Part shown: positions 1-11,887 of the stretch, piece after piece
Layout: each line of letters starts with the position of its first letter
Numbering within the stretch: position 1 is the stretch's first letter
Assembly (NCBI GenBank): GCA_014904845.1
Contig: MU119212.1
Coordinates: forward strand, 372,001 to 436,000
Direction: 5' to 3'
DNA length: 64,000 nucleotides
DNA from: Acephala macrosclerotiorum
Taxonomy: Eukaryota; Ascomycota; Leotiomycetes; Helotiales; Mollisiaceae
Position numbers and translations under genes: made by a program
Notes under the pieces: generated by a model
What the model was told of the DNA's origin: nothing
Databases searched by the model: none
The model's input: the letters and a program-made list of their open reading frames with translations, nothing else

Positions 1-1372
1 GACTTTCACCACTTCCTAAATGAATCTAAATGATAGCTAATTGATAATATGATAGGAACACCCTTCTAGGGTGGCGTTTGGATAAACACAAGCACAAAAA
101 ATCATCTACACTCCGATTTCCAAGCTCGATTCAAACTGTTTCCGCCTTGTATGAGCGGGTCGGCGTTGTCACCACGACTCATGAAGTCCTGATTTGGAAA
201 TACGGAGGGCCCGTGCAGCAAATCAACTTAGGAGACTTGGGCCGTCTGAAAGACGGTCTCAGTGACGACTCTCATCTCGATTACGGCCGAGTATTCTTCC
301 ATCCTCTCAAAGCAGGTAAGATTTTCATGGTCAAGGCTACTTATTTGAAGATTCGACTTCACTCACCAAAGTCGGGTGAGGCGGTCAATGGTTCTCAAGC
401 ATCAATTTCTAACTTTACAAGATGTTTCCTTCGTCATTTTCCTAATTCTAGGCGATGGATCTGGAGGCGGGGAGCGTCTTGGCAGGATTGTAGTACTCGA
501 ATGCAGTCAGCAGTAAGTATCATATTTTCTTCTCAATATGATCCATGTCTCAACCCACCTTGGACCTTCTGTCCCCACGTTTCTTCACAGCCACCACGAG
601 CCACTACTTCATCCAGTCAAGTCTTCATATCCAGGCAAATCTGGGACATTGGAAATCTCGGAGCTCTTTGGAGAGGGATACTGATGCCATTGATTTAGGG
701 AAGTAAACTCAATATATCAATTCGACCTCCTTGTGTCTCCTCAATTGCGCCAGTATCGGGAGAAGTTTCCAAGATTCCTCTGTCTGCAGGATGGCAACAT
801 CGGGATCTATAACTTGGACCGATACTCGATTATAAAAGATCCAGGTCTCGAAGGACATTACAATCCAGAACTCGATAATGGCGCGTTCCCACTTATCATT
901 TTCAATGTCCTTAAGAGTACATTTGAATATCAGACCTATCAACTTCCTGAATGGGTCCAAGACCTCCGGAATCGAGATGTGCTCGCGAACCACCAAATTT
1001 GTTTTTGGCGCGACCAAATTCTCGTGCCAGTCTACAATATAGAAGCACGTATTGTCCCCATCTTCTTAGGAAATTGTAACTAACTTCCGAAAACAGGCAA
1101 ATACCGATGCTAGCAATAGACCAGCGGCTGTCGCTAATTCCCTTTTAGCTACCTTCGATAAGAACAGCAGTCGTGATAATATTCGATGGTACAAACAATC
1201 CGAGCTCGTCCACTCCCAATTGTCCCAGATACTCGGGGACACTCAGGATTCACAAGATACTATCAGGCAGTTCGTTCACGGAGATGACGACTTTGTGGTC
1301 CTGGCAGGTCAGCGTGGATTCGTCGTATGGTCCTTTGATAAGGCGGTCACTTTACCAGTATCTTCTATCTAG
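1..1372 (+). CDS. F-box-family protein, C-terminal part (5' end outside window, splicing unresolved)
   Basis: Several consecutive plus-strand coding blocks resemble the C-terminal half of large ascomycete F-box proteins. Block 1 (about 75-316) reads VVTTTHEVLIWKYGG and VFFHPLKAG, then a GTAAGA donor. Block 2 (about 452-514) reads GRIVVLECSQQ before another GTAAGT donor. Block 3 (about 730-1080) has QDGNIGIYNLDRY and FWRDQILVPVYN. Block 4 (about 1096-1372) ends with DDDFVVLAGQRGFVVWSFDK, the usual tail of this family, and stops at TAG 1370-1372. The F-box itself is not seen and would lie upstream of position 1. I could not join blocks 2-3 and 3-4 with frame-consistent introns of normal size, so the gene may be decaying. 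In the family these proteins are SCF substrate adaptors; the substrate here is unknown. Family assignment is from remembered motifs and is moderately sure. Confidence 0.5.
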
Positions 1373-1631
1373 ACCTCGGACGTCTAATAATGCCCACGAA
1401 TTTCCACCTCTGAACCAACAAGATTACGAATCCCAAGCAAAGTTTAGGTTATCTGGACCTTCAGACATCATTGGGATGCCTGGTTCCAGATCCTGTATTT
1501 TCAGGGCGAGGAGATATGTCACATTTGTGAAATTGTAATCTGAATGAATCACCCAAACCGTGAAAATACTTTTCATCCGCAGCATGCTTCTATGATACCC
1601 GTAAGGTGATTCTCACTATCTTTTCCGCAAT

Positions 1632-2748
1632 CTAAGCACCAACACTCTTCAAACTCTTCACCAAGTCCACAATGCTCTCCTCCAAGCTCCTAAATTTAAT
1701 CCCAAGAACCTTCACCGTCCTCGAATTATCATATTTATACAACCCTCCCTCAGGATAATCACCACCCTTAACCTCCTTTCCAGGCAGTTCGCTCTCATAC
1801 TCCGGGAAGTTCTTCCTGATGATTTCACAAACTTCCTTATTTGTGAAATACCCCGCCGTGATGAAGAACCTCTTATTCGCCGCCTCCGGAATCTCAATCG
1901 CCCTGACGTGTGCGAGAGCGAGATCGCGAACATCAACCCAAATATACGTCCCCGTATCCGGAATCTCCTTCTTATTCTGTCCAGTAATCAAATTCCTCAC
2001 TCGTTGATTCGAAGTATTCAACCCATCCAACGAATTTAAATAATGAACTATCGGTCCAAGGACAAGCGGAGGACACATAGTCGCCACCGTAAAGTTCGGC
2101 TTCTCCTTCTCTAAAAACTCCCAAGCTGCTTTCTCAGCAAAGGTTTTGGATGCTCGATATCCACTCGAGGGGCTCTGAACAGCTTCTTCAAGTGTAACGG
2201 GATTCCAATCCGCTTCGCTGTATGTATGGCCAGGTCTCGTCCCTTTCGATCCATCAATGATGCTCGCAAAAGAGCTGGTGATCACAACATGCTTAACACT
2301 CGGTCCATACGCCTTAATCGCCTTCAAAATCCCCGTCGTACCAATGATGGCCGGATCAAGGAGATCTTTCTTCGTATCCGTAATGTTGAAATGGAACGGA
2401 CTCGCGGTATGAATAACCGCCTCCAATCCAGGAAGGGACTTCACAGCTTCATCGAAGGCGTTTTCGACAGCGATGTCGGGGACGATTCGGAAATCGATCG
2501 AGGATTTAGGATGCGCGTCTTTGATCTTTTTCGCTTTTTCTTCAGAGCGGACGGTGGTGATTACTTCATGGCCGTGCTCGAGGAGGATGTCGAGGACATG
2601 GGCGGCGATAAACCCGCTGCCTCCTAAGTTTGTTGTCAGTTTTTTGCTTGGGTGTGTGATGGTGGGGTAAAGTCGTGATTACGGTATGGCGGGGTAATTC
2701 CTAGAGTGAGAAAGTAAGCGATGACTTACCAGTGAGAAGAACCTTCAT
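1632..2748 (-). CDS. NAD(P)-dependent extended SDR reductase (Gre2 / dihydroflavonol reductase-like)
   Basis: Two exons, complement 2748-2730 and 2623-1632, give 336 residues. The first exon encodes only MKVLLT and splits the next Gly codon; the 106-nt intron starts GTAAGT and ends CTTAG. Joining them restores the Rossmann motif LLTGGSGFIA (residues 4-13), which is why this start was chosen. The catalytic pair is Y-R-A-S-K (Tyr about 162, Lys about 166), preceded by VITSSFAS. The size and these motifs fit the Gre2/dihydroflavonol-4-reductase/cinnamoyl-CoA-reductase group of cytosolic enzymes that reduce aldehydes or ketones with NADPH. The physiological substrate cannot be read from sequence. 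No secondary-metabolism genes sit nearby, so a detoxification or general carbonyl-reductase role is the simple guess. Confidence 0.88.
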
Positions 2749-3522
2749 ATTGACTGATTTGGTGGTAGAGAATTGACGTCAAGTGGTATTTGTGAATTTT
2801 CGAATTGCAAACATGCACAGTTAACAGAAGGAAGGAGAGTTTATGTAGTCAAGAGCAGCTTCGTGGGGCTTCTCAAAAAACGTCATCTGCCGAAACTATG
2901 CAGCAATGATGGAAAGAGCCACTCGCGCCAAAAGAAGCCGAATTTCAAATGACTTGTACCAATCATATTGCTCGAGTATCATTTAGACTTTAAACGGAGT
3001 AAATTCCGTTTAATCGGTATGCCGGCAGCGAGGCAGGAGATGGCGATAACGGCTTTCCTCCTCCATCTTTGGACCCTGAATTCGGCGATTGAAGCTGTTT
3101 TGGAGTTTGGAGGGGGTTAAATCCGAAAGCTCCATTTGCCACTTGACTTGGGACGATGTCAACTTGAACATCGCCGAGTTGGATTATGAATCTACAAGTC
3201 AGCAAGGAGGATTGATATGGCTGGTTGTACGAAGTATAACACAAGGATGGAATGTTGTTGATTTTAAGATGTGTTCCTAAAATCTTACCCGCAGTGACAG
3301 AAGCCTCATGGGCACCAATCATTATCGTCTTATTTACCAGATTCCGCGCCTACTATCATACAAATGTTCCATCTACCTCATACTATACGCTAATTAACAA
3401 TGAAAAAGGCTGCGCTGCAACCCGGTATCTAACGCAGAGCACCCAGGCGATCTCCTAACGCCCGCGCTCAAATGAGAGAATATGGACAATGAAGTGTCGC
3501 TGTGTAATCCATCGCGCTGATC
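2749..3522. other. Intergenic, no gene seen
   Basis: About 770 bases between the reductase start and the exchanger stop codon. Short open frames on both strands show no family resemblance and no splice-consistent extension. It should hold the reductase promoter and the 3' end of the exchanger gene. Confidence 0.6.
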
Positions 3523-6500
3523 TTACTGCTGGAACGCATATCCAGTCTTCCCTCTCCCCGCCGTTTTGAAACTGCCACCTGCAGTCATAATGTCGAACCG
3601 AGATACTCCCATTGCTTCAGGGTCTGAGAGATGCGAGAACCAGAAGCCAATGATGACGACCAGATAACTTAGAAGAAGAATAGAACCCTTAAAGTAGTTA
3701 CTCTTTCCTTCGCCGTACATGTAACTCAAAAGGAAAACGCATAGAATGACGGTGACCATATCCCATTGAGGGAAGATGAGGCTGAATGTGTGGTCGACAA
3801 TCTCTTTTGTGTCGGTGTAGGCACCGATTGTGTAGGCGCTGTAAAGAACCAATGCAGGAATCTGTAACAGACAGACTTGGAGGGCGTATGCTGATCCAAT
3901 CTCCATAGACAGAGCGATGTTGCCATTCATAGCAAACGAGATGGCATTCTACCATAATGTTAGCAATGTCAGATAGAGGACCGTGTCGCATTGCTTACCA
4001 AAAATTCGGTGGTATTTGGTACCAATGCAAAGAGGGTGATACCAAGGAACTTCTCATCTATACCGGATCCTTGTAAAATAACATCCACGCAATCCACTAA
4101 AATCTCAGCGATGAGCGCGTACAGCACCGTCGCTCCACAGAGAATGATGGAACTCTTCATTCGACTCCAATTCGGTGCATCATGACCACCTCCAGCATGA
4201 GCATCGGCGGCCGCGTGATCCTCGTGGTCATGCACCAACCCGGCCCTGACGTGATGTGGTTTGATAAGTGTTCCATTAGCTGGCTGATTCGTAGTTATAG
4301 ACGTTCTTCTTGGAGGCTTTGTGGCATCTCTGGCCGCAATAGTTGCGGCTGTAGCTGCGATTTCTGCAACTTCACGAACAAGGTTGGTATTCTGAGCATC
4401 TGTGAATCCTGGTATATGGATCTCGGACCTTGCGCTTTCTCCTCCACTGCTTTTTGGAGGCGGCAAGTGTAGCGTAAGGGCCGATCCATTTTGACCTTGA
4501 GCTTCCACTAGGGAATTGTGTCTGGTAGTATCATCGCGCTGATCAAGACCGACTTGCTTCAGTGACTGTCCCAAAATGCGCTTGTAGAGTTGCGAATCTC
4601 TAATCTCTAATCCCTGAGCATCGCTCGATGAGTTATGGGTGCCAAGTCTCTGTAACCGAGCTGTCACGGCAGCGGGTTGAGGTGGCTGAAGAGAAGCATG
4701 GTGGGCCTCTGGTACCTTCTTCTCGTCTGATTCGTTGTTCCATATCACAGCTGCGTGAGTTCGTAGGGTAAACCAGAGGCCGATCGCGTAGGACAAGAAC
4801 AGTAGTATAGCAGCAAACCAGCAGAATGGACGAACGGCTTCTTGGTAAAAACGATCGTCCAGTGTTGGAGTTTGCGAAAAGTAGCAACGGCGGCAGTCCC
4901 GGCTTCGGGATGGTCCAGCACTATCTTCGCAGGTCAAACAGTTGAGTTCATGCTTTTCACAGTTAGTTCCTGGCTCTGGAAATACGGAAGGCATTGTGGA
5001 CTTACAGTGCCGTATATTTGGTAGAATAAAGTTGGACCAAAAGCTGCGATAACAGCGAATAGCAGCATCGTAGATGTCACACCTGCTGACTTGGCGTTAA
5101 ATCTTTGAGTCTTTCGCTTGATTGCTCCAAAGCACATAGACAATCCCGGAAGGAACAGAATACCAGCGAAGATGCTGCCAATGATACTTCCTTCCACAAG
5201 TGAACCCTTGCCATTATTGAGGGCCACACAATAAAGGAACACCTCGACGAGGGTTGAGAAGAACGCATTGATAGCAGCACCAAGACCCATGGAAGACTGC
5301 GCCGAAATGGATGCAACTGCCTGACCGATGAAGTATGCCAGTGGGATGATCGAGAACAAAGCTGCCATGAACAGAAATGCGTCGCCGGTAATGAGGAGGC
5401 CTTCAACGCCAAGCAATTCCTTGAGAATGAAGTAGTCGAAGATGACAAACAGGACGACGGCCATCAAGTTGATCAAGAATATGTTTGTACCATCAACTGT
5501 GTATTTCCAATACTTGAGACCCACGGCACGGTACGTGCAGAGTAGTATGGACGAGTTCGAGATAGCACCTCGAGAATACTCGGTATCAGACTCAAAGGAA
5601 AGTGCCAATGGATGTCGTCGAAGGTGGTAAAACAGTAGCATCGTGACTTTACCCATCGGAATCCAGAAGACCAGGAACCAACATATGCCAGAGACGACAA
5701 AGAGAAGAGGCGTGATGAGACCGTAGAAGAACAGGAAGAAGATGACTCGACCTGTGTTCCATTGACCTCTACCGAACAGTCTTCTCTTGTACGGCCGCTC
5801 GGAGGAACCTCGCAGATGGCTCCGTCCAGGACGCCCCAAAAGACTATCAGTCTCGCTGGCGTTCGACGAATCGATGCTCCGTCTCGAACGTCCAACGATT
5901 GAGCGTGTGCCCTGCGGCCCGAAGAACAGTCTCCCATCCTCGATATCTCCACTTTGCCACTGCTCATACTCTGTAATGCTACGTCCCTCACCTTCGTCCT
6001 CTTGGGCATAGGCTTCGTCTTGTTCTAACCGAACGAACTTTCCGAAGGGGTAGAACAGGTATCCAGCCAGGCCCCAAAGCACCCGACCATATTCAACAGC
6101 ACTAGGTGCAGCCCCAAAGATGAAACACACAACTGCCCCGACAAAAGCTATCAACGCCAGCCACCAACCAAACCAAACGGTCCACAAAATGTTGAAAAAC
6201 AGAAGCCATTTGTTGACTCTCCCACCAGGAGACGAATGAATGTCACCTTCTGCAGTCTTCTGTACCGACCGGTTCTTCTTGTAGAGGGCCGGTTTCCAAA
6301 TTCGGATACCGAAGGGATGTGTCTCATTGATAGCCTCCTGACGGTCCTTCAATGTGAAGCTCTCCGCATCACTAAGATTGTCGTCCTCATCATCGTCTTC
6401 TTGTGGTGTGTCATCTATGCCAACTTCGGGCGGTTCTTCGGTCGGCTCTGGAGCTTGGTCTCTCATGGTGTCTCCAGTGATGCTCGCTGCTTCAGTTTGA

Positions 6501-7209
6501 GGTTCAGTCTCGGCTTCTTCCTCTCGCGCAGAATCGACTCTCGCCAATGTAGGTGCTTGTGTAGTAGGTCGTCTTCTCAGCGTTGAGCCTTGGTGTCTTA
6601 CAGTACCATATCCTGAGGCACTGGTCCTGCTAGTACTCAAATCACCTTCGATCTCCGTAACGTCGTCGTCTACCGAGAACTCCTGCCCACGATGAGGGGC
6701 TTGCACATTCGATGATGCTCGACGCGGCATTCCAGGCTTCTTTGGTTTTCCTCGACCTCGCTCGGGTCCCAGCATCGGAGACCTTATGGGTTGGAAAGAT
6801 CGAGAGGATTCCAAGCTCTGTGGCTGCGGCCGCTCGCTGGCTGCTGAGGATTCGCTATTCCTATGTTCTGACGATGAAGGGACGTCTTGCTGTTGTATGG
6901 TGCCTGGGTTGAAGTTAGCTTCGGATCAGACTGTAGAGGATATCTTGGATCTCTTGTTTGCAGAATCTGCAGATGGATCATACCATATGTGTGGGTGTCT
7001 GGTCGACGACGAATCGTCTCAGTCGACTGATAGCTCTCTGAAAGTCCTTCATCAGGCGCGACTTGCTGGTCTATTGACTCCACTCTTGCCAGAGGGTGTC
7101 GACTATCTGTAGGAGATATGGGAGTCGACATGTCGGTGTCGATGGGATTGTGAACAAAGTCTCTGGTCTCGATGGAGCGGCTATCCTGGTTATCCTGTCC
7201 TGAAGCCAT
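3523..7209 (-). CDS. VNX1: Vacuolar cation/H+ exchanger, Vnx1-type (CAX family)
   Basis: Four exons (complement 7209-6984, 6903-5006, 4952-3999, 3948-3523) give 1167 residues. All three introns close in frame with GTATGA or GTAAGT/GTAAGC donors and CTAAC-like branch sites. After a long hydrophilic, acidic N-terminus (about 1-300) comes a YccF-type segment (about 305-390, NKWLLFFNILWTVWFGWW). An N-terminal block of membrane helices carries the exchanger motif GLGAAINAFFSTLVE. The QIYGTHELNC segment typical of fungal Vnx1 follows. A charged His/Ala-rich loop then precedes the second helix block with PNTTEFLNAISFA. The two exchanger repeats, each with an acidic transport residue, are characteristic of CAX antiporters. 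In yeast Vnx1 exchanges Na+/K+ for H+ at the vacuolar membrane; sister CAX proteins move Ca2+. Ion preference here is inferred from the Vnx1-like architecture. Its start lies 664 bp from the divergent RPT6. Confidence 0.87.
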
Positions 7210-7873
7210 GATTGCTGTGCGCGATTATCTTTATCTATTAGAGACCAGTGCGCTCGCTGACTATCGCTATGGCATCAGCCGGTGCGATCAGCAAAATAAG
7301 TAAGCTTTAGAACAGTGGGAAGCCCCGCCGAGCCCTTCGCTGCGGATCTGCAGATGTAAATGAATGGGAAAGAGAGGAAGTTGAAGGTGCAGAAGGCATT
7401 CGAGCTTCGTGGTGGTGCGTTTGTCAGATGAAGAGAGGAAGCTCGCGATGTTTGTTGACTGCTGGTGGATTATTGTTTGGTAAGAGAGTGAGAATGACTC
7501 GGATTTTCTTTTGCATCCGACACCTGCAAGATACACATCCCGATTAAACCCACGGGTTTTTTGACCTGTTGCATGCACGTCTATCGAATGACCTCGTTGC
7601 AGCCGCGCCCTCTGCCTTGTTTTCATCCTAATTCGTGAATCCCTGCGAGTGGCTTGCTGCTCCAGCTGTTGCAAATGCTCGGGTGACTAAGGGTCTTTTG
7701 GCCTTGGATTTGAGGAAGCAACAAATCTAAGGCTAGGAAGCTGCAACGCGTTAGCCAGAGACGCCTGAAGCTCACTCCGATCAACAGAAGAGGCGACTGC
7801 GCAGAACAACGACAAACTCGCAAATCCTTCTCCTAATTTGAATTCACCCGTTTCTTCCCATCAAATCGTCAAT
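7210..7873. promoter_or_regulatory. Divergent promoter region between VNX1-type gene and RPT6
   Basis: 664 bases separate the two start codons on opposite strands, so both promoters must be here. I looked for the Rpn4/PACE element known from yeast proteasome genes (GGTGGCAAA) and did not find an exact copy. Open frames inside this stretch have no recognisable product. Confidence 0.6.
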
Positions 7874-9146
7874 ATGGCGCTAGACAGCTTCTTCCACAAC
7901 AAGATTGAGAGCATGAAGCTCGAGATCATCCAGGGTCAAGCCGTCCTTCGAAGATTAGAAGCTCAGAGAAATGACTACAACTCAAGAGGTAACACCGGAG
8001 ATCGTACTTTCTGTGTTCCCTGCTGACAGTCAACTAGTACGCCTTCTGCGAGAGGAGCTTGGGCTATTACAACAGCCAGGATCTTATGTTGGAGAGGTCG
8101 TAAAGGTTATGGGCACGAAGAAGGTCTTGGTCAAGGTTCACCCAGAAGGAAAATATGGTACGATGATCGCGTAATTTATCTCAGCATAAGTAGGTACTAA
8201 CATATATACAGTCGTCGATATTTCCGATAATGTCGACATCTCTAAGCTCACCGTTGGCAAGCGGGTAACCCTTCTCTCCGATTCCTACAAACTCGAAAAG
8301 ATGCTCCCATCCTCCGTCGATCCTCTAGTATCCCTCATGATGGTGGAAAAGGTTCCCGACAGTACATACGATATGATCGGTGGCCTGGACCAACAGATTA
8401 AGGAAATTAAGGAAGTCATCGAACTCGGCCTGAAGCACCCAGAACTCTTCGAATCCCTTGGCATAGCACAACCTAAAGGTGTCCTTCTGTACGGACCTCC
8501 AGGAACTGGAAAGACTCTGCTTGCGAGAGCTGTGGCACATCATACGGACTGCAAATTCATTCGGGTGTCAGGATCAGAGTTGGTGCAGAAGTACATCGGA
8601 GAAGGATCAAGAATGGTCCGCGAGCTATTCGTTATGGCCAGGGAACATGCTCCATCCATTATCTTCATGGATGAAATCGATTCTATCGGATCATCTCGTG
8701 TGGAAGGCTCTTCAGGTGGTGATTCTGAAGTCCAGAGAACTATGTTGGAGCTGCTGAATCAACTGGATGGTTTCGAGCCAACGAAGAACATCAAGGTTAT
8801 CATGGCTACAAATCGACTGGACATTCTGGACCCTGCTCTGCTGCGACCTGGTAGAATTGACCGAAAGATTGAATTTCCGCCACCAACAGTCGAGGCTCGA
8901 GCAGATATTCTCCGAATTCACAGCCGCAGCATGAACCTCACTCGTGGTATCAACCTCACCAAGATCGCCGAGAAGATGAATGGATGTTCAGGAGCCGAGT
9001 TGAAGGGCGTGTGCACAGAGGCTGGTATGTACGCTTTGAGGGAAAGAAGAGTCCATGTTACGCAAGAAGATTTCGATTTAGCCACAGCGAAGGTTCTCAA
9101 CAAGCACGACGACAAGGAAGTCAGTTTGGGCAAGTTATGGAAGTAG
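7874..9146 (+). CDS. RPT6: 26S proteasome regulatory ATPase Rpt6 (Sug1)
   Basis: Three exons (7874-7988, 8038-8157, 8212-9146) give 389 residues, the normal length of the family. The introns are 49 and 54 nt. The protein has an N-terminal coiled coil (about 10-50), an OB-fold segment (about 55-115) and an AAA+ module. Walker A is GPPGTGKT (173-180) and Walker B is IIFMDEID (228-235). The second region of homology ends [20 protein letters not shown]. The C-terminus is LWK, as in animal Rpt6/PSMC5. Rpt6 is one of six ATPases of the 19S base that unfold ubiquitinated substrates and open the 20S gate. A start 12 codons upstream is not ATG; the ATG at 7874 gives the conserved MALDSFF start. Confidence 0.97.
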
Positions 9147-9874
9147 AGGCGTTGATTTATTTGAGCGGGGGTTCACGATATGTACAACAGCACAGAGCAA
9201 TGCATTGCATGCCGTATGCCTCGAGACGAGGTCCGGCTCTTGTCAGCTGCCACGTTCCCCTCTGTACCCCTGAGGCAGCTTTGCCGAGCCAACACACGAG
9301 CGATTTGAATTCCTAAATCGGAGCTTCATGATCCTTCACTACTGCAGTGTCTGAACATTTTTCAATAATTTCTGATACGATACTCGAGCTAGCTTCTCAC
9401 CGTTTGTCTAACTTATGCTTACTCATTCTTTTCTCCATCTCAATTCGTGTGGGGGTCTCCACTCTATTGTTTTCAGTGGAGAGAATGACGTCCTCAGGAG
9501 ATCGTCGGAGCTCCTGCTGCAGAAAAATGTTACAAAACTCAAGCTGCCCCAACTCTTCAGATCTCAAGGTAACAAAGTCTGTCTGAAACAATTTACAAGC
9601 ACAGCCGATTTCTAGATCTAGAGGATCTATCACTTCATAGAGTAAAGCCAAGTCAGCGACCCCTCCTTCCATCCCGCCCTCAAGCTCTTACCCCGCCATT
9701 GCTCAACAAAAATACGCTACACCCCTCCCAGTTGAGAGTGACAGCTCCAGCTGATCCGGTGCTATATTAACAGGTGACGCGACGTAATCCAAGATGGCTC
9801 ACTCGCTGCCATTCCGACAAAATTACAAAAAGCCCTCAAGGCAAGCCTCCCTGGAGTGAGTCCTGACCTCTACA
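9147..9874. other. Intergenic, no gene seen
   Basis: About 730 bases between two genes on the same strand. A minus-strand frame of about 90 codons (9397-9672) has no recognisable motif and no supporting splice structure. The region should contain the RPT6 3' end and the kinase promoter. Confidence 0.55.
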
Positions 9875-11785
9875 ATGACAATGGCGATGCTCAATGGTCA
9901 TAGTCCTCACAATGAGCTTAATCCGCACATAGATCACTACATTGGTATCGATGTAGGTACTGGTAGTGCCAGAGCTTGCGTTATTGACTCTTCTGGTGAT
10001 ATCAAAGCTTGTAAGCTGCTACCCCACTGTTGCAGGCTCTAGCTAACGGATTGAAGTGGCAACTGAGAACATTGGTCTTTGGCAACCTGAGACAGGATAC
10101 TACGAACAATCCACAACAGACATCTGGCGCTGTATCTGCCAATGCGTTCACCGAGCTCTAAGTCAGCATAACATTGACCCCACCACCGTCCGCGGAATTG
10201 GTTTCGACGCAACCTGCTCCTTGGCAGTCTTCGCACACGACACCGATGAGCCTGTCCCCGTCACCGGGCCAGACTTCAAGAACGATGGAAATGATCGTAA
10301 TGTTATCCTATGGCTGGACCATAGACCAATCGAAGAGACGGAGAAGATCAATGCTACGAATCATAATCTCCTTCGATATGTCGGTGGCAAGATGAGTATC
10401 GAGATGGAGATTCCGAAGGTCTTGTGGTTGAAGAATCATATGCCTCCAGAGCTGTTTGACCGTTGCAAGTTCTACGATCTGGCAGATGCGTTGACGCATT
10501 TGGCTACTGGCAATGAGACGAGGAGCTTCTGCAGTACTGTCTGTAAGCAGGGATACGTTCCTGTTGGTGTTGACGGCAGTGTCAAGGGTTGGCAAGAAGA
10601 TTTCTATGAAACTATTGGACTAGGGGATCTTACGAAAGATAACTTCATTAGAATGGGAGGAGTTGATGGGGTGGTGAGCCTTTTCGTTGCTACTTTTTAC
10701 GGTATTGGATTTTTGCTAACTGGGGACAGAATGGAAAGTACATGAGTGCCGGTGAACTAGTCGGCCTTCTGAGCGAGAAGGCCGCCTCTCAGCTTGGCCT
10801 ACCTGCTGGTATCGCAGTAGGAAGCGGCGTCATCGACGCTTATGCCGGTTGGGTTGGCACAGTCGGAGCCAAAGTCAACTTGGGCGCCGATCAACTCGAC
10901 TCTCATGTCCCCAAGAATGACATGTCCCAAGCATTCAGCAGACTTGCGGCCGTAGCAGGAACATCAACCTGCCACCTCGCCATGTCCAAAAACCCCGTCT
11001 TCGTCAACGGTGTCTGGGGACCCTACCGAGACGTCCTCCTTCCCGGCTTCTGGATGGCCGAAGGAGGTCAATCCGCCACCGGCGAGCTCTTGAAACACGT
11101 CCTAGAAACCCACCCCGCATACAACGAAACTATGTCTATGGCCGAATCATTCAATACATCCATTTACGACTACCTCAACAGCCACTTGGATGAAATGAAA
11201 GAGAAGACCAATGCTCCAACAATCAGCTACCTCGGTCGCCATTTCTTCTTCTACGGTGACCTCTGGGGAAACCGCTCTCCCATCGCTGATCCCAAGATGA
11301 CCGGCTCAGTCATCGGTCTCAGCTCCGATCGTAGCATGGACGGACTAGCACTCTACTACTACGCCACCATGGAATTCATCGCCATGCAAACGCGCCAAAT
11401 CATCGAAACCATGAACGAATCCGGTCATACCATCACCAGTATCTTCATGTCCGGATCTCAATGCCAGAACAAGATCTTGATGGAATTGATGGCTACTACT
11501 TGCGGCATGCCAGTTTTGATCCCAAGATATGTTCATGCGGCGGTGGTGCATGGAGCAGCTATGCTAGGAGCGAAGGCTGCGAGTGCGGATAAGGAGGGGA
11601 AGACGGAGGATCTTTGGAGTATTATGGATCGGATGTCCAAGCCTGGAAAGGTTACCAGACCGGGCAAAGATAAGCAGGAGATTAAGTTGTTGGGGGCTAA
11701 GTATAAGGTTTTCTTAGAGCAGTGCAAGACGCAGCAGACTTATAGGAACGAAGTTGATGAGGCGATTGAGGGGTGGTCTGCTTAA
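9875..11785 (+). CDS. FGGY-family carbohydrate (pentulose/ribulose) kinase
   Basis: Three exons (9875-10010, 10057-10673, 10730-11785) give 602 residues. Introns are 46 and 56 nt and all junctions keep frame. The N-terminal FGGY domain begins with the phosphate-binding motif YIGIDVGTGSARACVID. It continues through GIGFDATCSLAVF and ILWLDHRP, typical of the ribulokinase-like branch. The C-terminal domain has GSGVIDAYAGWVG, AGTSTCHLAM, and the adenosine-binding ending FMSGSQCQNKILMELMA with HGAAMLGA. These features match the YDR109C/human FGGY group, for which D-ribulose phosphorylation is the established reaction, rather than glycerol or xylulose kinases. It is probably cytosolic; no targeting signal is apparent. 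Three in-frame ATGs lie within the first five codons (MTMAM), so the exact start is uncertain by a few residues. Confidence 0.92.
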
Positions 11786-11887
11786 GGGGCCGTGAGATGG
11801 GAGGATTGGTTTGTTTGCAGATGACAGGCTTGGATCATGAAACCAAAATATAGAATACATCAACCGTTTCTCCTTTGACGTCAAAAC

